From Sorex araneus (taxonomy: Eukaryota > Chordata > Mammalia > Eulipotyphla > Soricidae): a DNA stretch of 64,000 nucleotides. Positions 1 through 9,671 of the stretch are shown here, piece by piece. The position numbers and the translations under genes were made by a program. Within the stretch, counting starts at the first letter, position 1. Every line of letters starts with the position of its first letter. The notes beneath the pieces were generated by a model, which had not been told where the DNA came from, did not search any database, and worked only from the letters and a program-made list of their open reading frames with translations. The DNA lies in contig NC_073305.1 in NCBI RefSeq assembly GCF_027595985.1, positions 176,129,209 to 176,193,208 on the forward strand. The letters run 5' to 3'.

Positions 1-121
1 TTCCCATCCCATCTTCACATGGACTCCAAGGGCATGCCCTTTCAAAGAAAAAGCTGATGAACAGCGCCCAGAGACTTACACCAGCATCACCCTTTGTCTA
101 GTTCAGAAAAACCCTGCCTGA

Positions 122-302
122 GAGCCAGAGAAATAGTAGAGTGGGTAGGACACTTGCCTTGCATGCAGCAGACCAGGGTTTCATCACCGGCACCCTGTTT
201 GGTCCCTGACCCTGCCAGGAGTGACCCCTGAGATCAGAGCCAGGAGTCATCATTAAGCACAGCCAGATGTGGACCCCAGACAAAAACAAAATCACAAAAA
301 AG
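122..302 (+). mobile_element. tRNA-derived SINE (shrew type), diverged
   Basis: Head gagccagagaaatagtag, then cacttgccttgcatg, a box B-like region, ggtccctgaccctgccagga and an A-rich tail. It is the common SINE of this window in sense orientation, with many substitutions, so an old copy. No clear target-site duplication. Confidence 0.75.
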
Positions 303-711
303 TCCCACCCAGGCCAGTTGCCATCATTTAAGGCCCTTTCAGCCCTGAGCTCGGCCCCAAGAACAGGATCATCTTTCAGGTTTCCTAGAAGTATGAAGCT
401 CTGTACTTCCCTCTTTCATACATCACAGGACAAGACAAGTTGGACTCTGCAGTCAATTCGAAGACTCCAGACTGCCTTGGAGTCCAGTTAATTCACAGAC
501 TCCACAGTGCTCCAACCACACCATTCTAAAATGAATTTAATCCTAGCTCTGACCACTTATTCCCACAAAAACTCACAAAGGTATAGTCATGGTCGTAAGA
601 AATCATAAAACGCTAAATAACAACCATAGATAAGGACAATGTCATTGAAAGTCTTCTTGGAACCTTCATAAGAAACTCCAAATAACTAGTTAGTATCAGC
701 AAAATTGTCTG
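303..711. other. Upstream unique sequence
   Basis: No exon, conserved reading frame or recognisable repeat was found here. It is ordinary AT-moderate flanking DNA between a SINE and the first RTE-tailed element. Confidence 0.4.
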
Positions 712-858
712 GGATAGTTCCAACGGCAGAGCCTGGCAAGCTACCTGTGGCATATTCGATATGGCAAAAACAGTAACAAGAAGTCTCACAGTGGAGACGT
801 TACTGGTGCCTGCTCGAGCAAATCGATGAGCAACGGGATGACAGTGACAGTGACAGTT
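712..858 (+). mobile_element. Short element with RTE-derived 3' tail, copy 1
   Basis: The body (cagagcctggcaagctacc, then catattcgatatggcaaaaa) is followed from 792 by a segment that reads in frame like the last codons of an RTE LINE (W-R-R-Y-W ... L-E-Q-I-D-E-Q-R-D-D). It ends in a CAGTGA repeat tail (about 840-856). By eye, 39 of 48 bases from 792 match the RTE fragment at 52432-52707 read on its coding strand. It is probably a non-autonomous SINE that uses the RTE 3' end for mobilisation. It is too short and degenerate to code for protein. Confidence 0.65.
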
Positions 859-1104
859 CCAACAAGGAAGGAAGAAAGCAACACTCACCTGAATCCTTCA
901 GTCAACTCTCTCCAGAGAGGGAGGGGCCACAGGTGGTGAATCAGAAAGACTCACAGCCAAAAAAAAAGAAAGACTCACAGCCAGCCTGCAGTAGGCACAA
1001 TGGGAAAGCAGTGTTGAACCTCACTGAGCTATTTTGAGCCTGGAAGACTCAACAGTACTAAGCAGATAATGACCTCTATGGACTTTAGAAATAATATCTT
1101 GAGG

Positions 1105-1167
1105 ATGCTTTATAGGCTCCAAGAAACAATGCCAGGCAGGCACTCAACCATTGAGCCACATACCTGG
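1105..1167 (-). mobile_element. Old tRNA-type SINE head fragment
   Basis: Read on the minus strand it gives GTATGTGGCTCAATGGTTGA followed by GTGCCTGCCTGGCA, a tRNA-like A-box region. Only the head survives. Confidence 0.45.
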
Positions 1168-1325
1168 CCCTTAAACTTCTTCCTCTTTTTTTCTTTCTTC
1201 CTTTTTCCTTCTTTGGTTTTTGGGAGAACATCTGGTGGTAAGCATATACTCAATCCATTGAGCCCAAGTTTCTTTTCTTTCTTTTATTACTCTCTTTCTC
1301 TCTCTCTCTCTCCCTTTTTTCATGG
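1168..1325. repeat. Pyrimidine-rich low-complexity tract
   Basis: Long runs of T and C with TTTC, TTCC and TC units (for example ctctctctctctc near 1300-1312). This is simple-sequence DNA with no coding potential. Confidence 0.7.
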
Positions 1326-1689
1326 ATGTGCACACTGAAAGAGACATGTCCAGAATATTTTATTAGGCAAAATCTATGCTAAATATATAAAGACTGTAAG
1401 ACTGTTAAAATATGACTGCATTTTACATAATATAAACTTATACATCACATATATTTATACATGCTATAATTTTAAACTATTATGTCAACAGGACAAATAG
1501 GCAAATAGTATAAGGTCTAGAATTTACATCTACAGATACATATCAATAACAAACGAAACCTATAAAATGAATAATGTCAAGAATTTAATATTAATAAATG
1601 AGCATTACATGTACCAAACATTGACCCTACAAATAATTCTAATGTATTCCTACCACTTTCTACTTTCTAAAAAATTATTATCTCAAATT

Positions 1690-1862
1690 TCTTGAATATA
1701 AAGTTTCGATCACATTTTCTTTTCTTTTCTTTTTAAAAATTTAAATTAAAAAAAATTTTTTTTAATTAACTCACTGTGAGATAGATCCTTTACAAAGCTG
1801 TTCATGATTAGGTTTCAGTCATACAGTGGTCCAACACCCATTGCTCCACCAGCAGTCATATA
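1690..1862 (-). mobile_element. L1 3' UTR/tail remnant (minus strand)
   Basis: A T-rich stretch is followed by ttaattaactcactgtgaga and later ccaacacccattgctccacc. The order matches the better-preserved L1 3' ends at 62455 and 62882 (poly-T, then gagtcac/caacgtg, then accagtgcccat-type text). Old and truncated. Confidence 0.5.
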
Positions 1863-1923
1863 TTTTAAAATTTTTATTGTAGATTAGATAATATGGTTAT
1901 GATAGTGCTAGCATTCATGATTT

Positions 1924-2071
1924 GGAGGGGGCGTTCAGCCACACCAGGTAATGCTCAGAGACAACTCCTGGCTTTGCACTCAGGAATTACTGGCAGAGCT
2001 TGGGAATCATATGGGATGCTGGGGAGTGAACCTGGGTCAGCCAAGTGCACCTGTAGGAGTGGCCCCGGGCT
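1924..2071 (-). mobile_element. tRNA-derived SINE, minus strand
   Basis: Contains agccacaccaggtaatgctc, aactcctggctttgcactca, atatgggatgctgggg and cctgggtcagccaagtgcac, the reverse complement of the window's main SINE. The box A end is degraded. Confidence 0.75.
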
Positions 2072-2690
2072 CCTTGAACACTACTTGGGCTATAATGAAG
2101 ATACTATATTATGTATACATTTTTAATTAACATGCACATTTTCTCCGGGTATAATTATATATTAGCCAGGATTCTCCCAAGAAACATATGAATAGCATAT
2201 ATATGTAATACTTTATGTGTTTATATATATGGAGAGAGAGAGACTACAAGGAAGTAATTAGCATAAGTGATTAGAGATGCTTACAAGTCCAAAATCTATA
2301 GGGTGAGCTGTCAGTCTAGACTGAGGCAGAGTCAATGTTCCATTCAAAAGTCATTACGCTGAAGAATCAAGATCTGATGTTCTAGTTCAAAGTCCATTAG
2401 TCTGGAGAAACAGGAAGAGCCATGTTCCAGTTCAAGTCAAAAAACTATCTCCTAGACTCTCCTACTTGGGACAAAGTTGCTCTTCTATCTTATTGCAGCC
2501 TTTTTAGTAATTAGATGAAGCCTATCCATATGATGAGGGAAATCTTCTTTACTCAAAGTTCACCAATTTAAATGTCAGTGTCCAACAAAAAACACCCTCA
2601 CAGAATACTAAGGATAAAGTTTGGTCCTCCCAAAATGACATATAAAATAAGTCAACAAAGTTGAGTTATCAAGTATGAATACATTCTACT
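2072..2690. other. Unique AT-rich upstream sequence
   Basis: Short TA-rich and GA-rich patches (tatatatggagagagagag near 2224-2242). No gene or dateable repeat was recognised. Confidence 0.35.
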
Positions 2691-2694
2691 TTAG

Positions 2695-3245
2695 TGCATA
2701 CTGGCAGAGTTTATTAACACAATTAACCTGTTTGCACTCCCATCTGCAGTGTATGGGAGTTCAAGCTGTGTGACCTTCTTTCTTTGCCAATACTTGACAC
2801 CATCAGAGTTTTTTGTTACACCATCAGAGATTTTTGTTTTGTTTTGTTCATACAACCTTGAGTTTGCAATTTGCAACTCTCTGATGAGAAATTATGTTAA
2901 ACACCTTTCCATGACCTTATTGTCCATTTGGAAATCATCTTTGCAAAGGACTTTAGAACTTTTTCTTAAAAAAATTACGGGGTTTGGTTTTTCTTACTAC
3001 TCTGTAGAAGTTTTATATATTCTTCTCTATCCAAGTTCTTGATTAGTTGGTTTGGCTTTTACCTTCTCACTAAGGTCTATGATGTGTCTTAAATTAATCT
3101 TTGTATATGGTGTTAAGTGTCATTTTTCCCCCATGAGTAGCCATCTTACCCTATTGAAAATCTTATCCTTTCCTTGCAGACCACCTTTGTCATAAACCAA
3201 GTGCTATTTCTAGATGCTCTATTATATTCCTTTGAAGTATTTTAT
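2695..3245 (-). mobile_element. Old L1 ORF2 3'-region, antisense
   Basis: On the + strand this reads as diagnostic antisense L1 text: cactcccatctgcagtgtat, a stretch like the 'ttgccaatacttg' segment, ccttattgtccatttggaaa, then gtcataaaccaagtg. The element therefore lies on the minus strand. Many substitutions indicate an old insertion. A 21-base unit around acaccatcagag is locally repeated at 2799 and 2819. Confidence 0.6.
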
Positions 3246-3261
3246 TTATTCTTATACACTC

Positions 3262-3448
3262 TTTCTCTGCCGTGCAGGCGGGATACTCGGTAGTTTGCTG
3301 GGCTCTCCAAGAGGGACAGAGTAATCGAACCCAGGTATTCGATATGCCAAAAACAGTAACAAGAAGGCTCACAATGGAGACATTACTGGTGCCCGCTCGA
3401 GCAAATCGATGAACAACAGGATGACAGTGACAGTGATAGTGACACTGT
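3262..3448 (+). mobile_element. Short element with RTE-derived 3' tail, copy 2
   Basis: This is the most complete copy. It runs tctgccgtgcaggcgggata, ggctctccaagagggacaga, a tRNA-box-like gtaatcgaacccaggt in inverted sense, attcgatatgccaaaaacag, then from 3375 the RTE C-terminal coding segment and a GACAGTGA repeat tail. About 38 of 48 bases match the RTE at 52432-52707 by eye. A minus-strand SINE follows directly. Confidence 0.7.
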
Positions 3449-3449
3449 T

Positions 3450-3606
3450 TCTTTGGTGGGGGGGGAGGGAGGAAATCTGGTGCAGTTTAAGGCTTATTCC
3501 TGGCTCTGCGTTCAAGATTCACTACTTGGCAGACCTGGGGGAATGAAGGGTGACACAAGTTCGGGGAACTGTATGTAGTGCCAGTGACTGAACCCGGGTG
3601 AACCAT
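3450..3606 (-). mobile_element. tRNA-derived SINE, minus strand, diverged
   Basis: Contains ggcttattcctggctctgcg and gtgactgaacccgggtgaac in minus-strand order. Internal insertions relative to younger copies. Confidence 0.65.
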
Positions 3607-3616
3607 GTATAACTTA

Positions 3617-3718
3617 TATGGTCCCTGAAGATCAGCCAGAAGTGATACCTGAGTGCAAATCCAGGAGTAAGCCCCAAGCACTGTGGAATGTGCCCCCACC
3701 CCAAACAAACAAAAAAAA
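3617..3718 (+). mobile_element. SINE 3' half, plus strand
   Basis: tatggtccctgaagatcagc, tgatacctgagtgcaaatcc, aggagtaagccccaagcact and an A-rich tail. The tRNA head is missing. It abuts the minus-strand SINE, so the two may form an old head-to-head arrangement. Confidence 0.65.
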
Positions 3719-4152
3719 ATCACCATCTTCAAGCATGAGAATCATTAAATACAGGCATTGTTCCATACTCCAAAAAAGAAAAAGACTAAATATTAATAGA
3801 AAGATATATATCCAACATTAAAAACAAAGGTATATATGCAGCATTTTTTCAAAAAAGAAACAAAATAAAAACAAACTTAGATTAAGAGATTAAAATGGTT
3901 ACCAGAGAGGCGGGAAATGGGTAGTCAGTTGTGGTGGACAGAGCTGTTTTTTAGAGTGGTATAATGTAACACACAGAAGACCAAATTATATGTGCTATGC
4001 TACCTGATATGTATAGTGATAAATCCTTATTACTGCAATAAAATGTTATAAGTAAGGATTAATTCACTCTTTAGTTCTATAAATTATTCTTCTAATAATC
4101 TCTTCTTGTATTTTAGAAGCCAGATTTTATGACCTACTTAAAATTGTTAGAT

Positions 4153-4325
4153 AGGGGACCGAATGATAGTATAGCAGGTAGGGCTCTTGCCTTGTGTGTG
4201 GCTGAGCTGGGTTCGATGCCTAGCATCTCATATGGTCCCCAGAGCATTGCCAGGAGTAATTCCTGAGTGCTGAGCCAGGAATAACCCCAGAGCATTGCTG
4301 GGTGTGACCCCCCAAAATAAAATAG
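4153..4325 (+). mobile_element. tRNA-derived SINE, full length
   Basis: ggggaccgaatgatagtata, ggtagggctcttgcc, box B gggttcgatgcc, tctcatatggtccccagagc, gtgctgagccaggaataacc and gctgggtgtgacc followed by an A-rich tail. Complete but moderately diverged. Confidence 0.85.
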
Positions 4326-4509
4326 CAATAATACACGAATAAAACAGTAAGAATAAATGAAATTGCCAGGTAAACTCTTTTTTCATCACAGCTTTGATAG
4401 AAATAAAATTGATTTTTCAGTAACCTAGACCAAATCATTTCTGTTTATCAAGCTCTGTATATGTAAGATGTCTATGTACGCATTTTTATAATTTTTTTCC
4501 TGAGCCACT

Positions 4510-4519
4510 GGGAATTTCC
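4510..4519. promoter_or_regulatory. Consensus NF-kB-type motif upstream of TAB2
   Basis: GGGAATTTCC fits the palindromic kB consensus GGGRNNYYCC exactly. It lies about 1.5 kb upstream of the CpG island and overlaps a 10-bp-arm inverted repeat (4513-4536). Function is not shown by the sequence; a 10-base match can occur by chance. Confidence 0.25.
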
Positions 4520-4730
4520 AATATAAATTGGAAATTGTATATATAATGTTCATTCACCCCTTGATATTTCACTGTTTTCTATATAAACAGGAATATTCTT
4601 GTGCATAAGAAATTCAGGAAATTTAAGATACTTATATCTAGTCTACAATTCATATTCCATTCCATCAAAATCCCAATACACATATATTTTATAGCATTCT
4701 TTTCCAGTTCAGGATCTTACATCTTTTCTT

Positions 4731-4866
4731 TTTTCCTTTTTTTGGCTTTTTGCACTGCATTAAGGAATTACTCCTGGCCATGCTGGCAGACCACATGGGA
4801 TACCATGGATCGAACCCAGGTCAGCCACGTGCAAGGCAAATGCCCTTCCCGCTGCATGGGCCCCTT
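4731..4866 (-). mobile_element. tRNA-derived SINE, minus strand
   Basis: aattactcctggccatgctg, accacatgggataccatgga, tcgaacccaggtcagccacg, and a box A region ending ctgcatgggcccc. The 3' part (left side) is shortened. Confidence 0.8.
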
Positions 4867-5955
4867 ACATTGCATCTTTGTAGTCAGCTATTTTGTTTTA
4901 CCTTGATGACACTGACAATGTTTTAAAAATATAGGTCAGGTGTTTTATAGATTTTTCCTCAAATTGGTTGATGCCTCTTTATAATTAGATCTGATGTTAG
5001 TGTAAGCATTGTTTTTATACTTATTTTCTCTGCTACCGCCTGGTTCTTGACTTATTCATAACTGTCATATTCATAAGCATATAAAGCATTATATATTTTT
5101 ATGTACATCTCCCTTTATTAGATGTCTAGGATATGAGATCCTACCATTTCAAATTGGTGCTGTTAAGTGATACGTGAATTTCACTTACGGATGAAATTCT
5201 TCTAACCTCCTATCACCAACCACTTAAACATTAGGAATGGGAATAATCACGTAGAAGGCTACTGAAAGGGGCTAAGGTTCAAGGATTTGTTACCTACCCC
5301 TGAATAAAGCTACAGTATTTCCAATTCTCATATCCTAATTTACTTTTACTGTTCTAAATGATAACGGACCGTGGACAGAAAAGACTTTAATTCTGATTAG
5401 TAACTCTAGCTTTTGACAGGGTCCAACGTTTGAAAGTCTCAAGAATACAAGAATCCAGTAGAAAAAAAAAAGAGAGAGGGGCAGAGACAGGCAGACTTTC
5501 ACTGCTGCTATAGCGCTCACACTGGAAATAGAAGAATAAAAATGATCCTGCAGAATTCGAAGCGGGGTTGTGTGTGCGTGTGTGGGAGGAGGGAGAGTCG
5601 GTCAGAGGAGCTTCAAGGAAGAATCTGGCAGGGATATGAACATTTTGGACAGGGACAGAAAAATGCCGCCGTGTTTTTGGACATCGGGAAAGCTATAGCA
5701 TGTTTAAATAAATATTTTAGACCTTGAAAAACGTCCCCGCGTTTGGCACGCCCCCCCCACCCCACGGGGGGGGGGAGAGTAAATAAACATCTTTATCTCT
5801 TCTATCTTCAAAAAAAATACAAATGTTAAGTTTCTCTTCAACCCCACCCTCCGTTAAAAAAACAAAAAAGCGCCTTTGGCTCGGCTGCCAGGACTTCTAG
5901 GAACGTGCAATATTAAAACAAAACCCGAACAATACAACCCTTTCAGTCAGGCGCT
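4867..5955. other. Proximal upstream region of TAB2
   Basis: Mostly AT-rich unique DNA. A short poly-A/GA tract lies at about 5461-5477, and a C-rich run with a following G-run at 5750-5776. No coding exon or SINE was recognised. Base composition shifts sharply to GC-rich at about 5955, where the CpG island begins. Confidence 0.4.
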
Positions 5956-6320
5956 TTCAGTCAAGAGCTTTCTCGCAGCCCCGCGAAACGCGCGAGAAAA
6001 CGCTTTGAAGAGCCGGACGCGGGGCGCCCGCGTCCCCGGGCGGCGAACCCCGAGGCGCCCGGGACGTCCCCGGCACACGCCCGCGGTGACCCGGGGCTCC
6101 CGCCGCGGTCCCCGGCGCCGCGGCCGCCCGGCTCCGAGGGGGTGTGGCCCGGCCGCCGACCCACCTGCTGCCCCGCGCGGCCGCCCGGGCCCGCCCCCGG
6201 CCTCCCCCCCGCGCCCGCCCACGCCCCCGGAGCCCCCGCTCCGTGCCCCCGCGCCGCCCCCACGAGCGAGAGCGGGGACAACCCGGCACTTTCTCCTCAC
6301 GCACAGCCCCCCCGCCCGCC

Positions 6321-6353
6321 GCCGCCTCCTCCTCCTCCTCCTCCTCCTCCTCC
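6321..6353. repeat. CCT trinucleotide run
   Basis: About ten tandem cct/ctc units in the CpG island, upstream of the presumed start site. Prone to length variation. Confidence 0.8.
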
Positions 6354-6514
6354 CGGCGCGGCTCTCGGGGGGCCGTCTGCGCCCGCGCCCCCTCGCTCGC
6401 TCTCAGTCTCTGCGCGCGCGCGCGGCCCCGACGGCGGGGCGCGCCAGTCCGCGCCGCCCGGCCGCGGCCACCCCGCACCCTGGCCAGAGAGGCGTGTGGA
6501 GGCGGCGCGTGCCC

Positions 6515-6523
6515 GGGGCGGGG
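6515..6523 (+). promoter_or_regulatory. Sp1/KLF GC box
   Basis: GGGGCGGGG, a full GC-box match about 140 bases upstream of the YY1-type element. Confidence 0.5.
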
Positions 6524-6538
6524 GCCGAGCATCCCCCG

Positions 6539-6563
6539 CGCCGCCGCCGCCGCCGCCGCCGCC
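6539..6563. repeat. CCG trinucleotide run
   Basis: About eight tandem ccg units. GGC/CGG runs of similar size recur at 6910-6962 and 7028-7125 inside the presumed first exon. Confidence 0.8.
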
Positions 6564-6655
6564 CGCTCCCCCGCTCCGGACTCGCCGCCGAGGCCTCGTC
6601 ACAGCCGCCGCCTCAGCCAGCGGCCGCAGATCTCGCGGTGTTTGCCGGCGGCGGC

Positions 6656-6667
6656 GCCGCCATATTG
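6656..6667 (-). promoter_or_regulatory. TAB2: YY1-type core promoter element
   Basis: GCCGCCATATTG is the exact reverse complement of the extended YY1 consensus CAANATGGCGGC. An inverted CCAAT (ATTGG, 6664-6668) overlaps it. Such elements in CpG islands usually sit close to the transcription start, so transcription of TAB2 probably begins within some tens of bases of here. The start site itself is inferred. Confidence 0.55.
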
Positions 6668-6669
6668 GT

Positions 6670-7153
6670 GACAGTATTTTGATTTGCGCTGGGCTGGCGG
6701 AGCCGCGGCGAGAGCGAGCGAGAGCTGGGGGGGTGGGGGGAGGGCAGGCGAGCGCGCGGGGGGTGGGGGCAGAGGGAGGTGGGGAGGCCGAGCGAGCCGG
6801 AGCCGAGGCGCGGGCCGCGGCGACGCCACCCAGCCCGCGTTTTTGAGCCTGCTGCAGCCGCCGGCGGGGCGACCCAGCCCGACCCCCCTCCCCTCCCCCT
6901 CAGCCACGAGCGGCGGCGGCGGCGGCGGCCGGAGGGAGTTGGCGGCGGCGGCGGCGGCGGCCGATTGCTGGGGCTGAGCGGGGAGGGGAGGGAGGGCTGA
7001 GGTGTCCCCCCTGCCGGGCGGAATCGGAGGCGGCGGCGGCGCTGGCGGCGGCCGTGGTGGTGGCGGAGGCGGCGGCGGCGGAGACGGCTGCCCTAGTGGG
7101 AGAGGCGGCGGCGGCGGCGGCCGAGGAGGAGGAGGGGGAAGCGGCGGCGAAGG
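6670..7153 (+). other. TAB2: TAB2 non-coding first exon (5' end approximate)
   Basis: A strong donor, GGCGAAGG|GTAAGC, sits at 7153/7154 in the CpG island. The first acceptor recognised with confidence downstream is at 48368/48369. The exon would be a GC-rich leader with many GGC repeats and no coding role. Its 5' boundary is only guessed from the YY1-type element. Other first exons or intermediate leader exons may exist and are not visible by eye. Confidence 0.5.
6908..7135. repeat. GGC/CGG-rich triplet tracts
   Basis: Several GGC/CGG arrays (6910-6929, 6942-6962, 7028-7049, 7062-7083, 7104-7122) lie in the presumed leader exon. In RNA they would form stable GC structure. They also produce spurious long reading frames rich in Gly, Ala, Pro and Arg. 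Confidence 0.75.
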
Positions 7154-7368
7154 GTAAGCGGACAGCGCCGCCGGGGCCGCGCCGGGCGCCCCCCGCCCCC
7201 ACCCCCACGCCCGCCCCCTCCCCCGCTCCCCCAGTCGGGAAGGGGCTCGGCCGGCTCGCCCGGGCCCTCGCGGGGCGCCCGCGCCTTCCCCTCCGCTCTT
7301 CCTCCCTCCGCCTCCTTCCCCCCGGGGCCCGGCGGAGAGGGAGGCCCCCCAAGTCCTGCGGCCCGGGT

Positions 7369-7378
7369 GGGGGCGGGG
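7369..7378 (+). promoter_or_regulatory. Sp1/KLF GC box in 5' intron
   Basis: GGGGGCGGGG just downstream of the leader donor, inside the CpG island. Confidence 0.45.
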
Positions 7379-7593
7379 AGCCTCGGGCCGGGCCTGGGCT
7401 CCGGGGAGAGAGTGTGCGTGTGCGTGTGCGTGTGTGTGTAGGGGGAGGGGGAGCGGCCGGCGAGCCCCGGGTGGGGGAGGGCCCTTGCCTGCAGCCGGTG
7501 CCCCCCCCACCCCCCGGCCCGCCCCTCGGGCGCCCGTGAGATTGGGGGTGGAGGACGGAAAACTCCTTTGGGGAGGGGTGGGGGATCTTGATC

Positions 7594-7594
<1 letters not shown>

Positions 7595-7644
<50 letters not shown>
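7595..7644. repeat. GT dinucleotide microsatellite
   Basis: An uninterrupted run of about 25 GT units inside the CpG island. A shorter GT/GTGC run lies at 7411-7439. Likely polymorphic. Confidence 0.95.
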
Positions 7645-7647
<3 letters not shown>

Positions 7648-7906
7648 AGGGATGATTTCGGGGCGCGAGGGGTGGAGGGCGGAGTGGGAGGGGGAGGGAC
7701 GGCGGGCACCACCTCATTCCCTTGGCCGTGCGGGTTTTTCTGCAGCCTCTCTGGAAATGGGAGCATTTGTGGCTGGGAATCTCTGCCCGGCGCGTTGTCC
7801 CCCCACCCCACCCCACCCCCACCCCCACCGCCGCCCTGAGATTTTCCTCCCCTCCCCAGGGCTCCTTCTGCCTGCCAGTCTGCTCCGCCCGCGGCTCCGA
7901 GATCGC

Positions 7907-7925
7907 GGGGGGGGGGGGGGGGGGG
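7907..7925. repeat. 19-base G run
   Basis: An unbroken run of about 19 G residues on the + strand in the 3' part of the CpG island. It could form G-quadruplex structure; its exact length is error-prone in sequencing. Confidence 0.85.
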
Positions 7926-8335
7926 CGCCCGGCAGGCCGCGAGGGTCCCGGGGTGGGTGGCGGCGAGCAGGTGACAGGTGGATGAGTCTCGGCCCCGCTG
8001 CTGATGCTGCGGCCGGCTGCGGGGCCGGAAGGTGCTCGCCGAGGTGTCCCGGGGCCCCCGGGGTTTGGGGTTGGTGGGTTTGGCCGCGGGTCATGCCTTA
8101 TATAGTCTATTTCCCGGGGTTCCGTTTCCATCCTTCCCAGCCCGCGTCGTTGCGGTGGAGAAATTCTCCAAATGTTTCTGATAAGAGGGGCTTCCAGGAG
8201 AGCGGCAGGTTCTGCGGGCTCTGCGGGGGTGGCTCCTCTCGAGCCGCTTCTCAAGGGGAAGTGTAGGGCTCCTCCACCCCGGGCGAGGCTGTTTTCAGGG
8301 CTTTTTTTAGGCACAGGGCATGTGTTTGGGGTTTT

Positions 8336-8362
8336 CGTGTTTGTGTTTGTGTTTGTGTTTGT
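8336..8362. repeat. GTGTTT hexamer array
   Basis: Four tandem copies of a TGTTTG unit at the downstream edge of the CpG island. Confidence 0.85.
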
Positions 8363-8420
8363 TTGCCCACGTTCAGGTCGCCCGCGAGGCCCCGGGGAGG
8401 CGGTTGACGTTTTGCATCCA

Positions 8421-9473
8421 TCTTGTCGGGTTCAGCTATACGTTTAGGAAGTGCCAGGCTGGTGCCCGTTTTAAATAAAAGAAGGGCGTCCGTGCCCCAG
8501 CGCACTCGACAGAATATGTTGCTCATTGTGCAATTTCAGAATTGGCAGGGAATTTTGGTGGACTTGGAATAGAATTTTTGCTTTCAGTTTTTCGACTACT
8601 ACTACTGCTGCTTACCACACTCGTCCTAGTAGCAGATTATTGACAGCTCTCAATTTTTTTTCTCAGTAGTAGCAGTGAAATCGTGACTGATTTTGAACTC
8701 TTTGACAGTTTGAAACTTTAGATTTGGGAACCACTGCACTTAAGTTAGAATACACTGAATTGTCAGAAAAATGAGCTTAAGTTAGGGCCAGCCTAGTTCT
8801 TGAAGGATCCAATCAATGACTTTTTTTAAAAAAAGGTGCATGAATTGAATATTTTGAATGATGGTACGATCGGTGTGTAAACTGGAAATAGAACAAACAT
8901 TCCAGTGATTCAGAACTTGTTTGGGTTCTCTTCTCTCCTTCCCTTTCTAAATCTAATTAGTTTAGAAGAGGCTTAAGATTTCTCTAAAGGGTCTAACTGA
9001 AATTTTAATGTGTTAATTAGATGAGTAAATCATCCTCTGACTATACTTCATTATTTCATTTTTTTCCTTGGATTACTGGAGTAACTTTTTCTGAGTTTTA
9101 AAGTATTCTTAGAGGACACTGATGAAATGCAGCCTTTCAAACTCTAGTGAACTGTCACATAATAAAACCTGTACTTTTGCAACTCATTAAATGGATAAAT
9201 GATTACAGTCTCATCTGATACCGATATCTTAAAAAAATAACTGATAACGATCCTGTTTAAATGTTTGCTTCTTTAATAGAAAGGAATCTTCTGCTTCAAC
9301 TGAGGATACTGTTTTTGAGACTTGCATGTAATTATGTCAAATGAAATATGGAGGCATGTAAGCATCAGGATTAAATAGACACTGCCCCAATACCCATTAT
9401 CAGGAGTTAACCACCACTTCTTGCCTTTTGTAGCACCTGCCTTCAGAATAGCTTAATTAGTCGACAGAAATAA
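8421..9473. other. Repeat-poor start of intron 1
   Basis: AT-moderate unique sequence directly 3' of the island, with no recognised transposon. An (ACT)n patch with ctactactactactgctgc lies near 8595-8613. It could hold intronic enhancers, but no specific element was identified. Confidence 0.35.
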
Positions 9474-9487
9474 AGTTTGTTCTACTT

Positions 9488-9657
9488 TTTTTTTTTGCTT
9501 TTTGGGTCACACCCAGTGATGCACAGGGGTTATTCGTGGCTCTGCACTCAATTACCCTTGGCAGTGCTCAGGGGACCATATGGGATGCTGGGAATCGAAC
9601 CCAGGTTCTCCAAGTGCAAGGCAAACGCCCTACCCGCTGTGCTATGGCTCCAACCCC
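9488..9657 (-). mobile_element. Young SINE with perfect 14-bp target duplication
   Basis: Full-length minus-strand copy: T-rich tail, gctttttgggtcacacccag, atcgaacccaggttctcc, ccctacccgctgtgctatgg. AGTTTGTTCTACTT flanks it exactly at 9474-9487 and 9658-9671. The poly-A tail and this duplication are the hallmarks of L1-type target-primed insertion. Confidence 0.93.
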
Positions 9658-9671
9658 AGTTTGTTCTACTT

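Larger units (their letters stand above)
5956..8420. promoter_or_regulatory. TAB2: CpG island promoter of TAB2
   Basis: GC-rich, CpG-dense DNA of about 2.4 kb contrasts with AT-rich flanks on both sides. It holds CCT, CCG and CGG triplet runs, Sp1-type GC boxes (6515-6523 GGGGCGGGG; 7369-7378), a YY1-type element at 6656-6667 and no TATA box at a plausible site. This is typical of a broadly expressed, dispersed-start promoter. The assignment to TAB2 is by position: it is the only island in the window, it lies on the 5' side of the TAB2 start-codon exon, and it contains a good splice donor (7153/7154). A bidirectional transcript cannot be excluded. Confidence 0.8.

Noticed and set aside
5876..6682. 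A 268-codon plus-strand open frame at the island's 5' edge
   Set aside because: It is the same compositional effect, with overlapping open frames on both strands and no recognisable domain.
6599..8314. A 571-codon open frame on the minus strand of the CpG island, rich in Pro, Arg, Ala and His
   Set aside because: GC-rich triplet and GT repeats open all six frames here. There is no family resemblance, and the His-Thr run is just the GT microsatellite read in reverse.
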